DNA of 64,000 nucleotides from Thermococcus thermotolerans (GCF_024707485.1 NZ_CP102602.1:1426001-1490000); one strand, 5' to 3'. Numbered from the stretch's first letter, positions 43,814 to 53,276 are shown. Notes: generated by a model not told the origin, from the letters alone. Made by a program: numbers and translations.

Positions 43814-45271
43814 TCACAGCCTCCTGAGCCTCGGGTTGAGTATCTTATCGAGGGCCGTACCGATGAGGACGAAGGTAAGGCCGACGACAGCGATTCCAAG
43901 CCCGGGCGGGAGAACCCACCACCAGTAGCCCTTGGTCGTTGCCGCCTGATTCTGGGCCGCGTTGAGTATCTGGCCCCACGTAACGGCCGTCGGGTCACCG
44001 ATACCAAGGAAGCTCAGCGAAGCCTCCGCTATAACAGCACCCGGAACGCTGAGGGCTATGACCGCGAAGGCATATGGAAGCAGCTGGGGCAGTATGTGCT
44101 TGAAGATTATCCTGCCGTTGCCGGCACCGAGTGCCCTCGCCGCCTCTATGTACGTCTGCTCCTTGATCTGGAGCGCCATACTTCTCGAAATCCTTGCTAT
44201 TCCCATCCATCCGAAGATGACCAACAGCAGCACTATGAACATTAGTGTTATGTGTCCCATTGTGGCTCCAATGAGGATAAGTATCGGCAGGCTCGGGATT
44301 GAGGCGAATATCTCGTTGATACGCATCATGAACTCGTCGGCGTTTCCACCGAGGTATGCGCTGGTGACTCCGTATACAAGGCCGATGACGGTGCTTAGGA
44401 CGGAGACGAGCACACCAATGGTCAGCGAAACTCTGCTACCCCAGATGATACCTGCCCAGAGGTCCCTGCCGAGGTAGTCTGTACCCATGGTTCCGTAGCT
44501 CCTTCCGAGGAAGGTCACCTTTATGTTATCAAGTATAATCTTGTTCTTGTCGGGTGCGGGGTTGTTTATGTCGAGGACAAGCTTGTAGTTACCCCAAAGG
44601 GGCTCGGGGTTTTCTATTATCTGGGTCACGTTCATTCCGGGCTCAACCTTGGCAAACATTGGGGCAACCATGTCGCTGATGAGTATCGTCTGAAGTGGAA
44701 CTTCAAACATGGTTATCTCCCTGCCCTCGGTGACGTTGACGAGCCATATGTAGACATTGGCCGATATCGTACTGTCCCTACCCACGGAGATTGTGCCTGC
44801 GCTCAGAGGCTTGTTTTTGAGCAAGGGGATTTTCTTGCCATCCGGCCTCAAGAGGTACAGGTCAAATACTGGGGCATTCATTGGATCGCCAACAGATACG
44901 TTCAGCCCACGTATAATTATGCCCTGCGGCCCCAGGATATAGCGGTCGGGGAAGTTGTAATCAGCTTCAATTACGGTTCTAGTATCCGAAGGGTGAGTTA
45001 TCTTCAGGTCGTTGATGTAGTATACTTCCTGAGGAACAAGCTTCTGAGAGGTGAACATATTGTACCAGGTCGGCGGAACGTTCTTGGGGTTGTCCTCCCA
45101 GTAAGCGGAGCTTCTCCACTTCTCTGGCAGATCCGGGATGGTGGTGTACGGTGCAGTAAGTGCAACAAGGACAAGGATAACAAGGAGAATAACACCGGCT
45201 ATGCCGGTCTTCTCCCTCTTGAATTCTTCAAGGAATTCCTTAAATCCTTCTTTGACGTCGACCCATCTCAT
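43814..45271 (-). CDS. dppC: Dipeptide/oligopeptide ABC transporter permease DppC with extracellular insertion
   Basis: 485 residues against about 300 for bacterial DppC. The first span (GIAGVILLVILVLVALTAPY) is followed by about 210 extra residues (about 45-250) predicted to be outside the cell, with beta character and glycosylation sites (GLNVSVGDP, WLVNVTEGRE). GTDYLGRDLWAGIIWGSRVSLTIG then restores the normal DppC sequence and the remaining five spans. The EAA loop is IEAARALGAGNGRIIFKHILPQLLP. Archaeal DppC proteins often carry such an insertion; its role may be to receive peptide from the membrane-anchored binding protein. Confidence 0.92.
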   Translation of the reverse strand: MRWVDVKEGFKEFLEEFKREKTGIAGVILLVILVLVALTAPYTTIPDLPEKWRSSAYWEDNPKNVPPTWYNMFTSQKLVPQEVYYINDLKITHPSDTRTVIEADYNFPDRYILGPQGIIIRGLNVSVGDPMNAPVFDLYLLRPDGKKIPLLKNKPLSAGTISVGRDSTISANVYIWLVNVTEGREITMFEVPLQTILISDMVAPMFAKVEPGMNVTQIIENPEPLWGNYKLVLDINNPAPDKNKIILDNIKVTFLGRSYGTMGTDYLGRDLWAGIIWGSRVSLTIGVLVSVLSTVIGLVYGVTSAYLGGNADEFMMRINEIFASIPSLPILILIGATMGHITLMFIVLLLVIFGWMGIARISRSMALQIKEQTYIEAARALGAGNGRIIFKHILPQLLPYAFAVIALSVPGAVIAEASLSFLGIGDPTAVTWGQILNAAQNQAATTKGYWWWVLPPGLGIAVVGLTFVLIGTALDKILNPRLRRL

Positions 45272-45282
45272 CGTGAATCACC

Positions 45283-46338
45283 TCACATCTTGGCGGAAGC
45301 ACCGACCTTGACACGCGGGTCGAGGAATCCGTAAATCATGTCAGCCAGAACCACTCCTGCCAGGTAGAGCACCGTGAAGAAGTACGTCAGCCCTATGAGG
45401 AGGTTGGTCTCGTTCTGCTGGAGGGCAACCCAGTAGAGCCTGCCCATTCCAGGGTAGTTGAAGACGAGCTCACTGATGATTGCACCACCGAGCGATCCAA
45501 GGAGGGCGAAGATGATCATGGTGACTATCGGCGGGGCAGCGGCACGGAGGGCGTGGCCGTAGATGATTTTGTGCTCGGGGACACCCTTGGCCTTGGCGGC
45601 CATGATAAAGTCCTCCTGGAGGGTTCCTATCATGATGTTCCTGGTCGTCCAGGCCCAGCCACCGAAGACGACGAAGACGTAGGTGAACACCGGAAGGGCA
45701 AGCTTCCAGAGAACGTCCTTAACGTGGGCCCAGCCGGTGAGCTGTGGATCGAACATTGAACTGAGCGGGAACCAGCCGAGCTTGAATGCGAATATCAGGA
45801 GGAACATCATTCCGGTCCACCACATCGGCAGACTGTATGTGAGCAGTGCGAAGATAGAGAGGCCCCTGTCAAAGACACTGCCCGCGTGCCTTGCAGCCCT
45901 GACTCCAAGGAAGATACCCAGTATGATAACTATTATCGTTGCCGTTGTGAAGAGCAGGATGCTCCTTGGGACGGCAACCTTAATGATGTCAGAGACATTG
46001 TTCGTACCGAAAATCGGCATGCTCGTCGTTCCAAAGTCCAGCCGCAATGTACGCAAAGCCTTCTTGTAAACTTTCTGCCAGTATGGGATGTTCAGCTCAT
46101 ACTTCTCTTCAAGGGACGCCTGCTTTGCAGCTTTAGCCTGTTCAAAGGCCTCAAGGCCCTGACTCTGTTTGATTTTAGCACCCTCGGTTCTTTCCCACAT
46201 CATCAATTCTTCGTACATTTTGGATCTGTTGCTCTCTTCGGCAACTTTAACGAACAGTGCCGAGATAATAAAAGTCACTATCAACAGGACGAGAATGGCG
46301 TTTAGAATCCTAAACACCAGGTACTTTAGATACCCCAT
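45283..46338 (-). CDS. dppB: Dipeptide/oligopeptide ABC transporter permease DppB
   Basis: 351 residues, six spans. It begins MGYLKYLVFRILNAILVLLIVTFIISALFV and has a charged loop of about 80 residues after span one, ending LRLDFGTTSMPIFGTN, as in other DppB/OppB. The EAA loop is MAAKAKGVPEHKIIYGHALRAAAPP (about 250-274), and ELVFNYPGMGRLYW is a family signature. It has its own TATA box, so dppBCDF can be transcribed separately from the binding-protein gene 182 bp upstream. Confidence 0.93.
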   Translation of the reverse strand: MGYLKYLVFRILNAILVLLIVTFIISALFVKVAEESNRSKMYEELMMWERTEGAKIKQSQGLEAFEQAKAAKQASLEEKYELNIPYWQKVYKKALRTLRLDFGTTSMPIFGTNNVSDIIKVAVPRSILLFTTATIIVIILGIFLGVRAARHAGSVFDRGLSIFALLTYSLPMWWTGMMFLLIFAFKLGWFPLSSMFDPQLTGWAHVKDVLWKLALPVFTYVFVVFGGWAWTTRNIMIGTLQEDFIMAAKAKGVPEHKIIYGHALRAAAPPIVTMIIFALLGSLGGAIISELVFNYPGMGRLYWVALQQNETNLLIGLTYFFTVLYLAGVVLADMIYGFLDPRVKVGASAKM

Positions 46339-46401
46339 TTTTTCACCCCCACGTAGGTTGCTCGTGTTTAATGTATCTTTTTCAGCATTGTAAAACTGAC
46401 T

Positions 46402-46410
46402 TTATATATC
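46402..46410 (-). promoter_or_regulatory. TATA box of dppB
   Basis: On the minus strand GATATATAAAG (46411-46401) lies about 65 bp upstream of the dppB ATG in the 182-bp gap after dppA. It implies separate transcription of the permease/ATPase genes in addition to any read-through from dppA. Confidence 0.55.
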
Positions 46411-46520
46411 TTACTGCATAGATGTGCACATTTTCATAGAAGTGTATTGCAGAAACCCGCAGTTAGAGATCCAGAAGTGAAGGCAAAATTTCAAAAAAGA
46501 AGGGAAAGATCGAAACTGCT

Positions 46521-49010
46521 TCACTTCTTCTTGGTGAAGTACCAGGCGGCCGCGGCGATGATGATTATCACCAGGCCGACAACGACGTAGGTGGTTGTGC
46601 TGGTTCCGCCGGCCGTGGTCGTGGTGGTCTCGGTCGGGGTCTGGGTCGGGCTCGGGCTGCTGGTGGTCTCAGTCGGGCTCGGGCTGCTGGTGGTGGTGGG
46701 CGGCTGGGTGGTTGTGGTCTTGGTTATGTCGTCCCAGGTGAGGCCTGAGATCTTGAGCATGACCTTGGCAAGGTCGTCAACGTGCTCCTTGGTGAGGAGG
46801 TCGAGCCAGAGGACTCCCTCGGCACCGCTGCTGAAGGAGTAGGTCTTGTCGATGCCGTACTCCTTGGCGTTGGCGACGAGCTCACCCATAGCCCAGTAGA
46901 GCTCCCACGGGAGGGTCGGGTAGAACACGTAGAATCCTGCGGTCATGTCGTCGGCGAGCGGGTGCTCGTAGGTACCATAGACGACGTAACCGTTGTCGGT
47001 CCACTGGAATCCAAGTATGTTGCTGAGCGTTCCAGCGGTTCCACCAAGGCTCTCGTCGTAGTACGGGTCGTCGGCGCCGTCCTTGTAGGCCCAGGTGTAG
47101 AGGAAGGCTATGTAGTACTTGAGGTCGTCGATGTTGCCCTTAACACCGTTGTGCCACTCACCGAAGTCGCAGGTGACTGCGACCTTGACCTTGGCGGTCT
47201 TGCCAGCGTTTTCGGCAATCCAGCCCTGGGTCTGGTTGTAGATGACCGCATCGTCCGGAACGGTGAACTCACCGCGCTCAAGGGTCCACTTGCACCTGTA
47301 CGGGGTAACTATACCGTCGAAGTTGGTGGTCGCGCCGTAGTCCCTGATGAGGTTCCAGACACGGACACTGTAAACGTCGTTCAGACCGCCAACCGGGTTG
47401 AAGGCACTCATGAACATGGCACCGGTTGAGGCGAACTGGGCGATCTTAAGGTGCTTGTCCGGGGTCTGAGCGGTCATGATGCTCCAGCGCTGGCCGATAC
47501 CGGTGCTGGCCTCAGGAACGATCTTAACAACCCTCTGCTTGTTGGCCGGGTAGAACTCCCAGGTCTCAATCATGAAGACCCTGGCGCTCTCAAGGACACC
47601 AATGAGCATGCTTATCTTCTGGAGGTCCCAGTACTGCTCCTTGGTAGTGATCTTGATCGGGTCGGTCGGAACGAGGTCAGCGTTGATGTGCGGGGTTCCC
47701 TGAACGGCGTCCTTGCTGATGACGAAGTAGGTCAGCAGGTAGGTGAGCTCCTCCTCGGTCCACTTGAGCATCGGGCCGAGCTTGTCTGAGTTGGTGTAGT
47801 ACTCAGCACCTATCTTCTGGAGACCGGCGTTAACATCGCCGTTGCCTATGTACTTGAGGGCCTCCTCGACGGTGACGGTGTTGACGTGCTTGGGCTCAAC
47901 TGCGCCAGGAACGTATCCGTACCAGGATGCATAGAACCAAGCGGTGTAGTCGTCAATCCAGACGCTCGGGATACCGCTGGTACCCCATCCGCCGGTGTAG
48001 ATGTTCCACTCGTAGTTGCTCGGAGGCTTGGCGAAGACGACCTGACCGGCCTTCTGCCTGTCCCAGAGGAGCCTGTCAACCTTGAATCCGACCTTCTTCT
48101 CAAGCAGGTCGGCAACGTAGAGACCAATCTCCTTCCTCTCGTCCTCGATACGGATGATGAACTTAACCGTAACCGGCTGGCCGTCAAAGTACCACATTCC
48201 GTCCTTCTTCTCAAGGGTGTGGCCGTAGTTGGCAACCTCCTGAGCGGCCTTCTGCATGGCCTGGTCAATCATCTGGAGGGCCAACTGCTCGTTGCCAGCG
48301 CCGGTTATTCCAAGGGCCTTGTAAACTGGCTCGAAGTACTTGTCGGCCGGGTGGCTGGGCCTTATACAGCCGAGCATTGGGGCGCCACTACCCTGGTAGA
48401 TGTTCTGGACGATGTAGTCCCTGCTGACGAGGAAGTTCATTGCAAACCTGACTTCCCTGATGGCGAACGGGTTGAAGTAGACCTGGTCACCAACGGTAAC
48501 GAGCGGAGCGTCCTTGTCCGGGTCGTGGTAGGTGTTGAAGGTCAGCTCGTTGTAGGAGCTGGCACTCTTATAGAGGTTGAGGTTCGCGAGAACGTCGGCA
48601 CCAAGGCCCTGGTACTTTCCAGCCGGGAAGGAGAACATACCGAGGTCGTACTCACCCTTAGCGATCTGGAGGATAACGTTCTCAGGGTTCTGGACACCCT
48701 GGTACTCGATAACGTCGGCATAACCGTCCTTTGGAAGGGTGTTGGTGTAGATGGTCCTCGCACCGGTGAACTTCTCAAGCTTGAGGTAGAGGTTCTCCGG
48801 GGAGTACATGACGAGCATGTACGGACCATTGCTGATAACGAAGTGGCCGTACTGGAGGTACCACTGAAGGTCGGCCTTGAAGCGAGCCTTGGCCTCGTCG
48901 CTGTTCAGGGGTATGTCCTTGGGGGTGTAGTCAGCCGCGCTGACTGCATGGACTGAAAAAATACTAAACAACATCAAACCCATAATAAACAATCCCAAAG
49001 CCTTCTTCAT
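46521..49010 (-). CDS. dppA: Dipeptide/oligopeptide-binding protein with C-terminal anchor
   Basis: 829 residues, a family-5 solute-binding protein. A Sec signal peptide ends HAVSAADYTP; there is no lipobox. The ligand domain (about 30-755) has family features such as NPENVILQIAKGEYDLGMFS, AIREVRFAMNFLVSRDYIVQNIYQGSG and later ADDPYYDESLGGT. A Thr/Ser/Pro linker (TTTTTQPPTTTSSPSP) precedes a C-terminal span (YVVVGLVIIIIAAAAWYF) and KKK stop-transfer, so the protein is tethered at its C-terminus, as is common in Thermococcales and unlike the lipid-anchored maltodextrin-binding protein in this window. It should capture peptides for DppBCDF. Confidence 0.93.
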   Translation of the reverse strand: MKKALGLFIMGLMLFSIFSVHAVSAADYTPKDIPLNSDEAKARFKADLQWYLQYGHFVISNGPYMLVMYSPENLYLKLEKFTGARTIYTNTLPKDGYADVIEYQGVQNPENVILQIAKGEYDLGMFSFPAGKYQGLGADVLANLNLYKSASSYNELTFNTYHDPDKDAPLVTVGDQVYFNPFAIREVRFAMNFLVSRDYIVQNIYQGSGAPMLGCIRPSHPADKYFEPVYKALGITGAGNEQLALQMIDQAMQKAAQEVANYGHTLEKKDGMWYFDGQPVTVKFIIRIEDERKEIGLYVADLLEKKVGFKVDRLLWDRQKAGQVVFAKPPSNYEWNIYTGGWGTSGIPSVWIDDYTAWFYASWYGYVPGAVEPKHVNTVTVEEALKYIGNGDVNAGLQKIGAEYYTNSDKLGPMLKWTEEELTYLLTYFVISKDAVQGTPHINADLVPTDPIKITTKEQYWDLQKISMLIGVLESARVFMIETWEFYPANKQRVVKIVPEASTGIGQRWSIMTAQTPDKHLKIAQFASTGAMFMSAFNPVGGLNDVYSVRVWNLIRDYGATTNFDGIVTPYRCKWTLERGEFTVPDDAVIYNQTQGWIAENAGKTAKVKVAVTCDFGEWHNGVKGNIDDLKYYIAFLYTWAYKDGADDPYYDESLGGTAGTLSNILGFQWTDNGYVVYGTYEHPLADDMTAGFYVFYPTLPWELYWAMGELVANAKEYGIDKTYSFSSGAEGVLWLDLLTKEHVDDLAKVMLKISGLTWDDITKTTTTQPPTTTSSPSPTETTSSPSPTQTPTETTTTTAGGTSTTTYVVVGLVIIIIAAAAWYFTKKK

Positions 49011-49033
49011 ACTCCACTGCCTCCTTCACTTTT

Positions 49034-49047
49034 TGGCAATGTTGCCA
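49034..49047. promoter_or_regulatory. Inverted repeat over the dppA transcription start
   Basis: TGGCAA (49034-49039) and TTGCCA (49042-49047) form a perfect 6-bp inverted repeat around TG, about 25 bp upstream of the dppA ATG and roughly 20 bp downstream of its TATA-like box. This is where an archaeal repressor would block initiation. The regulator is unknown. Confidence 0.45.
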
Positions 49048-49117
49048 CATATGGTGTATAATGGCATGAAGATATACATTGAAAGCCTATTTAAGGGTTA
49101 CGTTCTTGTAAAAGTAG

Positions 49118-49134
49118 TGGCTTTAGAAAAGCCA
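49118..49134. repeat. Hairpin-forming inverted repeat TGGCTTT/AAAGCCA
   Basis: Perfect 7-bp arms (49118-49124 and 49128-49134) around AGA, about 110 bp upstream of dppA and 235 bp upstream of pyrC. It is not followed by a T run on either strand, so it is not an obvious terminator; a binding site is possible. Confidence 0.35.
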
Positions 49135-49368
49135 TCTACAGGTCCCAAAAGATTTCATGACTCTTATCTACCTCTCAATGGCATCTTGCGTTGTGCACCA
49201 TGCTAAAATCTTAATAATAACAGAGGAAAAATCACAAAATGGGTCAGGAAGGCCATATATAATTGAGGAAAGCCGTAAAAATCGTTAGCACCCAGTTTTT
49301 AGCTTCAAGTTGTGAAGTTGGATGCAAAAAACTTAAAATGGAGTATCATCCATCCCGGTGCGGGCGCT

Positions 49369-50601
49369 ATGTACGACCTTGTCATGAAAGGCAGATTCTT
49401 GAAGGGTAGGAAACTGATAGACGGGAGCATAGGGGTTCTTGACGGCAAAATTTCCAGAATATCCACCGGAGAATTAAGGGGAGAAGAAACGGTTAGGATC
49501 GGGCGTGGAAAGGTCATCCTTCCCGGCCTCATAGACGTTCACGTCCATCTCAGAGACTTTCGGCAGCGTTCCAAAGAGACCATCCGAACCGGCACCATGG
49601 CGGCGCTTCACGGTGGCATAACGGCCGTTTTTGACATGCCGAACACCGACCCACCGGTACTCGACTCATCGACATTTCGGAGAAGGGAAGCGGCATTCTC
49701 TGGCAGGGCATACACAGATTATGCGCTAAGTTTTCTCCTAAGCGACAACTGCGATGAAGCCAAAAAGGCGCAGGCAGACTTTTACAAGATATTCATGGGC
49801 GCCTCAACGGGCGGGATTTTTTCCAGGGACTTTGAAAGCGATTACTCCTGTGCTCCAGGGATCGTCAGCGTCCATGCCGAGGACGCTGGAATAATCCAGA
49901 AAAAACCTGAAAGACCACCAGAGGCCGAGATAACCGCCATAAAACGCGCCCTGAAAGCCGCCGAGAAATTCAGAAAACCCCTCAACATCTGCCACGTTTC
50001 CACTGCCGATGGAATAGATGCCATACTGAGCGCGAAGCTCCCATGGGTCAGCTTCGAGGTCACACCACACCACCTCTTCCTGACGAATAAGGACTATGAA
50101 AGGAACCCCCACCTAAAGGTTTATCCCCCGCTGAGGGACGAGGAACACAGGAGGGCACTCTGGAGAAACTTTTCCAGGATTCCGATCATAGCCAGCGACC
50201 ATGCACCCCACACTCTTGAAGACAAGGAAAACGGCGCGGCAGGGATACCCGGTCTTGAGACCGAGGTGGCACTTCTCCTCGATGCGGTGAACAGGGGAAT
50301 GCTGGAGCTCCAGGATATAGTGGAAAAGATGCACGAGAACCCAATTAAGATATTTGGAATAAGGAACAAAGGACTCGAAAACGGTAAGGACGCCGACTTC
50401 ACAGTCGTTGATATGAAGCGAGAATGGCGGGTTAAACCCGAGGAGTTCTATACCAAGGCCAAATGGAGCCCGTGGGAGGGCAGAAAGCTGAGAGGAAAGG
50501 TAGTGATGACGATTCTCAGGGGGAACGTCGTTATGGAAGAGGACGAAATCCTAGGAAAGCCCCTGGGGGTTAGGGTAAATGCTGGAAAGGGTGACGCTTA
50601 G
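49369..50601 (+). CDS. pyrC: Dihydroorotase
   Basis: 411 residues from ATG 49369 (MYDLVMKGRFLKGRK); the frame is open 57 bp further upstream but the family starts here. It closes carbamoyl aspartate to dihydroorotate in pyrimidine synthesis. The amidohydrolase metal site begins LIDVHVHLRDF (about 54-64), followed by GGITAVFDMPNT, metal His residues in NICHVSTADG and FEVTPHHLFL, and the catalytic ASDHAPHTLEDK (about 283-294). The C-terminal GRKLRGKVVMTILRGNVVME is typical of class I enzymes. It overlaps pyrK by 23 bp. Confidence 0.94.
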   Translation: MYDLVMKGRFLKGRKLIDGSIGVLDGKISRISTGELRGEETVRIGRGKVILPGLIDVHVHLRDFRQRSKETIRTGTMAALHGGITAVFDMPNTDPPVLDSSTFRRREAAFSGRAYTDYALSFLLSDNCDEAKKAQADFYKIFMGASTGGIFSRDFESDYSCAPGIVSVHAEDAGIIQKKPERPPEAEITAIKRALKAAEKFRKPLNICHVSTADGIDAILSAKLPWVSFEVTPHHLFLTNKDYERNPHLKVYPPLRDEEHRRALWRNFSRIPIIASDHAPHTLEDKENGAAGIPGLETEVALLLDAVNRGMLELQDIVEKMHENPIKIFGIRNKGLENGKDADFTVVDMKREWRVKPEEFYTKAKWSPWEGRKLRGKVVMTILRGNVVMEEDEILGKPLGVRVNAGKGDA

Positions 50602-51280
50602 GGAAGTTTGGGATGTAGCAAAGGACGTTAAAGCGTTCCGCTTCGATAAGAAGCTGGAATTCAGGGCGGGACAGTTCATAATGGTCTGGCTTCCCAGAGT
50701 TGGAGAAAAACCATTCAGTCTGGCCTGGAACGACACCATAGTCGTCAAGCGCGTTGGACCTTTCACGGGCAGGCTCTTTGAGCTGAGGGAAGGAGATTAC
50801 ATCTGGATCAGAGGCCCCTACGGAAGGGGCTTCGAGCCCAAAGGGGAGAGGATAGCCCTAGTGGGAGGCGGAATAGGGATTCCACCCCTGTATGCATTTG
50901 CAAAACAGCACCGGAACAGATTTGAGAGGATAACCCTCATCTATGGTGCCCGCTCAAGGGACGAGCTGGCACTGATGGACATCGAAAACTACGTGGACGA
51001 AGTTGTTATCACGACAGATGACGGCTCGGCCGGAAGGAGGGGCTTTCCAACGGAGGTTCTCGCCGAAAGGAAAGGAGAATTCGACCAGGCTTACGCCTGC
51101 GGCCCAGAGCCGATGCTCAAGGCCGTTCTCAGGATCATGAACTATAAGAACGTCCAGATATCGGCCGAGCGGTATATGAAGTGCGGAATCGGCGTATGCG
51201 GCTCCTGCAACCTCGGAAAGTACCTCGTCTGCAGGGATGGTCCCGTCTTCGACGGCTTCCAGCTGAGGGGACTGCTCTGA
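50579..51280 (+). CDS. pyrK: Dihydroorotate dehydrogenase electron-transfer subunit
   Basis: 233 residues. A ferredoxin-reductase-like protein: FAD domain with FRAGQFIMVWLPRVGEKPFSLAW, NAD domain with ALVGGGIGIPPLYAFAKQH, and a C-terminal 2Fe-2S centre with cysteines in KCGIGVCGSCNLGKYLVCRDGP (CxxxxCxxC then a distant C). In type 1B dihydroorotate dehydrogenase it passes electrons from PyrD to NAD. pyrD itself is not in the window. The start lies inside pyrC, so the two pyrimidine genes are translationally coupled. Confidence 0.93.
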   Translation: MLERVTLREVWDVAKDVKAFRFDKKLEFRAGQFIMVWLPRVGEKPFSLAWNDTIVVKRVGPFTGRLFELREGDYIWIRGPYGRGFEPKGERIALVGGGIGIPPLYAFAKQHRNRFERITLIYGARSRDELALMDIENYVDEVVITTDDGSAGRRGFPTEVLAERKGEFDQAYACGPEPMLKAVLRIMNYKNVQISAERYMKCGIGVCGSCNLGKYLVCRDGPVFDGFQLRGLL

Positions 51281-51327
51281 CCAATCACCTTTTTAAACCC
51301 CTTTTCTCCGTTTCGGCCGGTGGGAGA

Positions 51328-52470
51328 ATGAAGCGGATGAGCTGGGAGGAGTTTGCGAGAAGCATGGGTGTGGAGCCCCAAATCCTTGAGAACAGGGAGG
51401 CGAGACTGCTAAAGAAGTTCGTGATGGATTTAAAGTTCCCCACTCACTGCCAGGGCTGTCAGGGGCTGGATTTGAGCAATCCCAATCCCGTTCACCACCC
51501 GAGCTACGAGCTAACACCTGCCTGCAACCACGACTGCATATTCTGCTATTCGAACGTCGCGGTCAAGCTCAGGAAAGCCCCCAGACCCGGCTACTACGGC
51601 TGGGACAGGCCGTACGCGATAACGGTCTCCCAGTACGGGGAGCCCCTCATGAGCCCGCGCATAGTCGAGGTCAACAGAATGCTCAGGGAAAGGTTTCCGG
51701 GGGCGAGGCTCGACCTTCAGACCAACGGCTCACTTTTGACTGAGGAGCTGTGGAGCAAGCTCGACTTCGACCTGGTCATGATAAGCCTCGATGCAGCGAG
51801 TAGGGAGAAGCATTTGATGATAACCAACGCCGACACCTTTGAAAACGTCGTGAATGCTCTTAGAATAGTCGGCTCAGATAAAAGCGTCCGCTCGATCGTC
51901 AGGACGATATTCATGCCGGGCATCAACGACGAGGACATACCCAGGATAGCCGAGCTGGCCGCCTCGCTTGGTGTGGACGAGATGATGCTCCAGCCCCTCA
52001 CGATTCACGAGCTGAACGTTGAGAGGCTTAAGAAAGCTGGGCTGGATTTTGAAAGGGCAGAGAGCATAAGGGAATACCTGAAAACGGCAATGGAGGCAAA
52101 GAAATACATAGACGTCCGTATAAGCGGCTGTCAGCTGGCTATATACCGGACAATGGACCCGCTGACGCTCTTCAGCGCGAGGCGCGTTGCCAGGGACGTT
52201 GCTCCAATAGTGAAGAGAAAGCGGGCGGAGATAGAGGAGACCTGCGACGGGGCGTTCAGACTCAACGTCGAAGGGGTAAACCTGGAAGCGCTCGCCTCAA
52301 ATCTAGCTGCCCTCAGGGTTGGATACACTATGAAAAACGGTACCCTCAGGTTTAAGGACGGCGACGCAGAGGTTGTGGTCTTCAAAAGCGGGAAGGTGCT
52401 GATAAAGGGCGTTGGAGAGGAGGAGGCGAGGGAGATTTACAGCAGATATTTCAAGGGCAATTTGTCTTAA
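51328..52470 (+). CDS. Radical SAM protein of unknown substrate
   Basis: 380 residues from ATG 51328 after GGTGGGAGA. The SAM cluster is TPACNHDCIFCYSNVAV (CxxxCxxC, about 75-85), with QYGEPLMSP as the SAM-contacting glycine-rich motif and LDLQTNGSLL and MISLDAASREKH on later strands. An N-terminal HCQGCQG gives two extra cysteines that may bind metal. The last 70 residues form a separate small domain (FRLNVEGVNLEALASNLAAL ... VLIKGVGEEEAREIYSRYF). The family looks archaeal; the target molecule is unknown. Its 47-bp gap after pyrK contains TTTTTAAA, so it probably has its own promoter. Confidence 0.85.
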   Translation: MKRMSWEEFARSMGVEPQILENREARLLKKFVMDLKFPTHCQGCQGLDLSNPNPVHHPSYELTPACNHDCIFCYSNVAVKLRKAPRPGYYGWDRPYAITVSQYGEPLMSPRIVEVNRMLRERFPGARLDLQTNGSLLTEELWSKLDFDLVMISLDAASREKHLMITNADTFENVVNALRIVGSDKSVRSIVRTIFMPGINDEDIPRIAELAASLGVDEMMLQPLTIHELNVERLKKAGLDFERAESIREYLKTAMEAKKYIDVRISGCQLAIYRTMDPLTLFSARRVARDVAPIVKRKRAEIEETCDGAFRLNVEGVNLEALASNLAALRVGYTMKNGTLRFKDGDAEVVVFKSGKVLIKGVGEEEAREIYSRYFKGNLS

Positions 52471-52562
52471 TCCCATCCACTGCACAGCCCCAAATCCCCT
52501 CCGGAGCGCTGAGAGGAAGCGTTAAATATCTCTTCACCTACCTTTTACAGCCGGGGATAGCG

Positions 52563-53246
52563 ATGATACGCGAGATATTTGCCTTCGTATTCCTGATGGC
52601 GTTCCTTTTCCTGAACCTGGCTGTAATCCTTATGAGAACCTTCGGCAGCATCGCCGGCATGACCTGGAGGAAGGTTCTAACGCTGGAGATACCGGAGAAT
52701 GAGAAGAAGGGCATCGAGAGAATCTACACGCTGGTCTGGATAGCCGTTGGGATCTGGGCCTTCTGGAAGCTCTGGGGGGCTTCGTGGGCGGCGGCATTCT
52801 TCGGATTTCTGGCCTTCAGGAGCGGGGCCAACATCACAAGAACCCTCGTCTACGGCCTCCACGACCAGAGGGTCATCGAGGAGTACACCGAGAACAGCAG
52901 GCTTCTGGGGATAATAGGAACGGCCACCAAGCTGACGATAATGCTCGAAACGGTCTTCGTCGTCGCCTTTGCACTGGCGTACAAGGCATTCTCAGTGACC
53001 CTCAGCCCAAACGGAATGAGCGCGAACACTTTCATCCTATCGCTGTGGATTCTCGGGCTTGTATTTGGACTGCTCTTCGGATGGTTTATAGCAAGGAACA
53101 ACCGCGGAATACTCCTCCAGAACGCCATAGCCATAGTGGGCTTCTTCGCAACTAAGAAAGGGAAGAAGAAAACCGAGAAAACCGTTGAAAAGGCCAGGAG
53201 AGCTCCCAAAAAACTTCGTTCGAAGTTCCCGAAGATGGGAAAATAA
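52563..53246 (+). CDS. Membrane protein with basic C-terminal tail
   Basis: 227 residues from ATG 52563. About five spans (FAFVFLMAFLFLNLAVILMRTFG; IYTLVWIAVGIWAFWKLW; ASWAAAFFGFLAF; LTIMLETVFVVAFALAYKAF; FILSLWILGLVFGLLFGWFIA) and a C-terminal tail of about 30 residues packed with Lys/Arg (KKGKKKTEKTVEKARRAPKKLRSKFPK) that could bind nucleic acid or lipid headgroups. TTAAATATC about 35 bp upstream is the likely TATA box. I do not recognise the family. Confidence 0.72.
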   Translation: MIREIFAFVFLMAFLFLNLAVILMRTFGSIAGMTWRKVLTLEIPENEKKGIERIYTLVWIAVGIWAFWKLWGASWAAAFFGFLAFRSGANITRTLVYGLHDQRVIEEYTENSRLLGIIGTATKLTIMLETVFVVAFALAYKAFSVTLSPNGMSANTFILSLWILGLVFGLLFGWFIARNNRGILLQNAIAIVGFFATKKGKKKTEKTVEKARRAPKKLRSKFPKMGK

Positions 53247-53276
53247 CTTTTTAAACCGCCTCTCTTTTCTTCCACC

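Larger units (their letters stand above)
49011..49368. other. 358-bp divergent regulatory region between dppA and pyrC
   Basis: No gene is visible here on either strand. The left part holds the dppA promoter (a TATA-like CATTATAC on the minus strand near 49053-49060) and an inverted repeat at 49034-49047. The middle has a hairpin at 49118-49134. The right part has ATATATAA (49255-49262) and, closer to pyrC, CTTAAAAT (about 49332-49339), either of which could drive pyrC; the first would leave a leader of about 85 nt. Confidence 0.5.
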
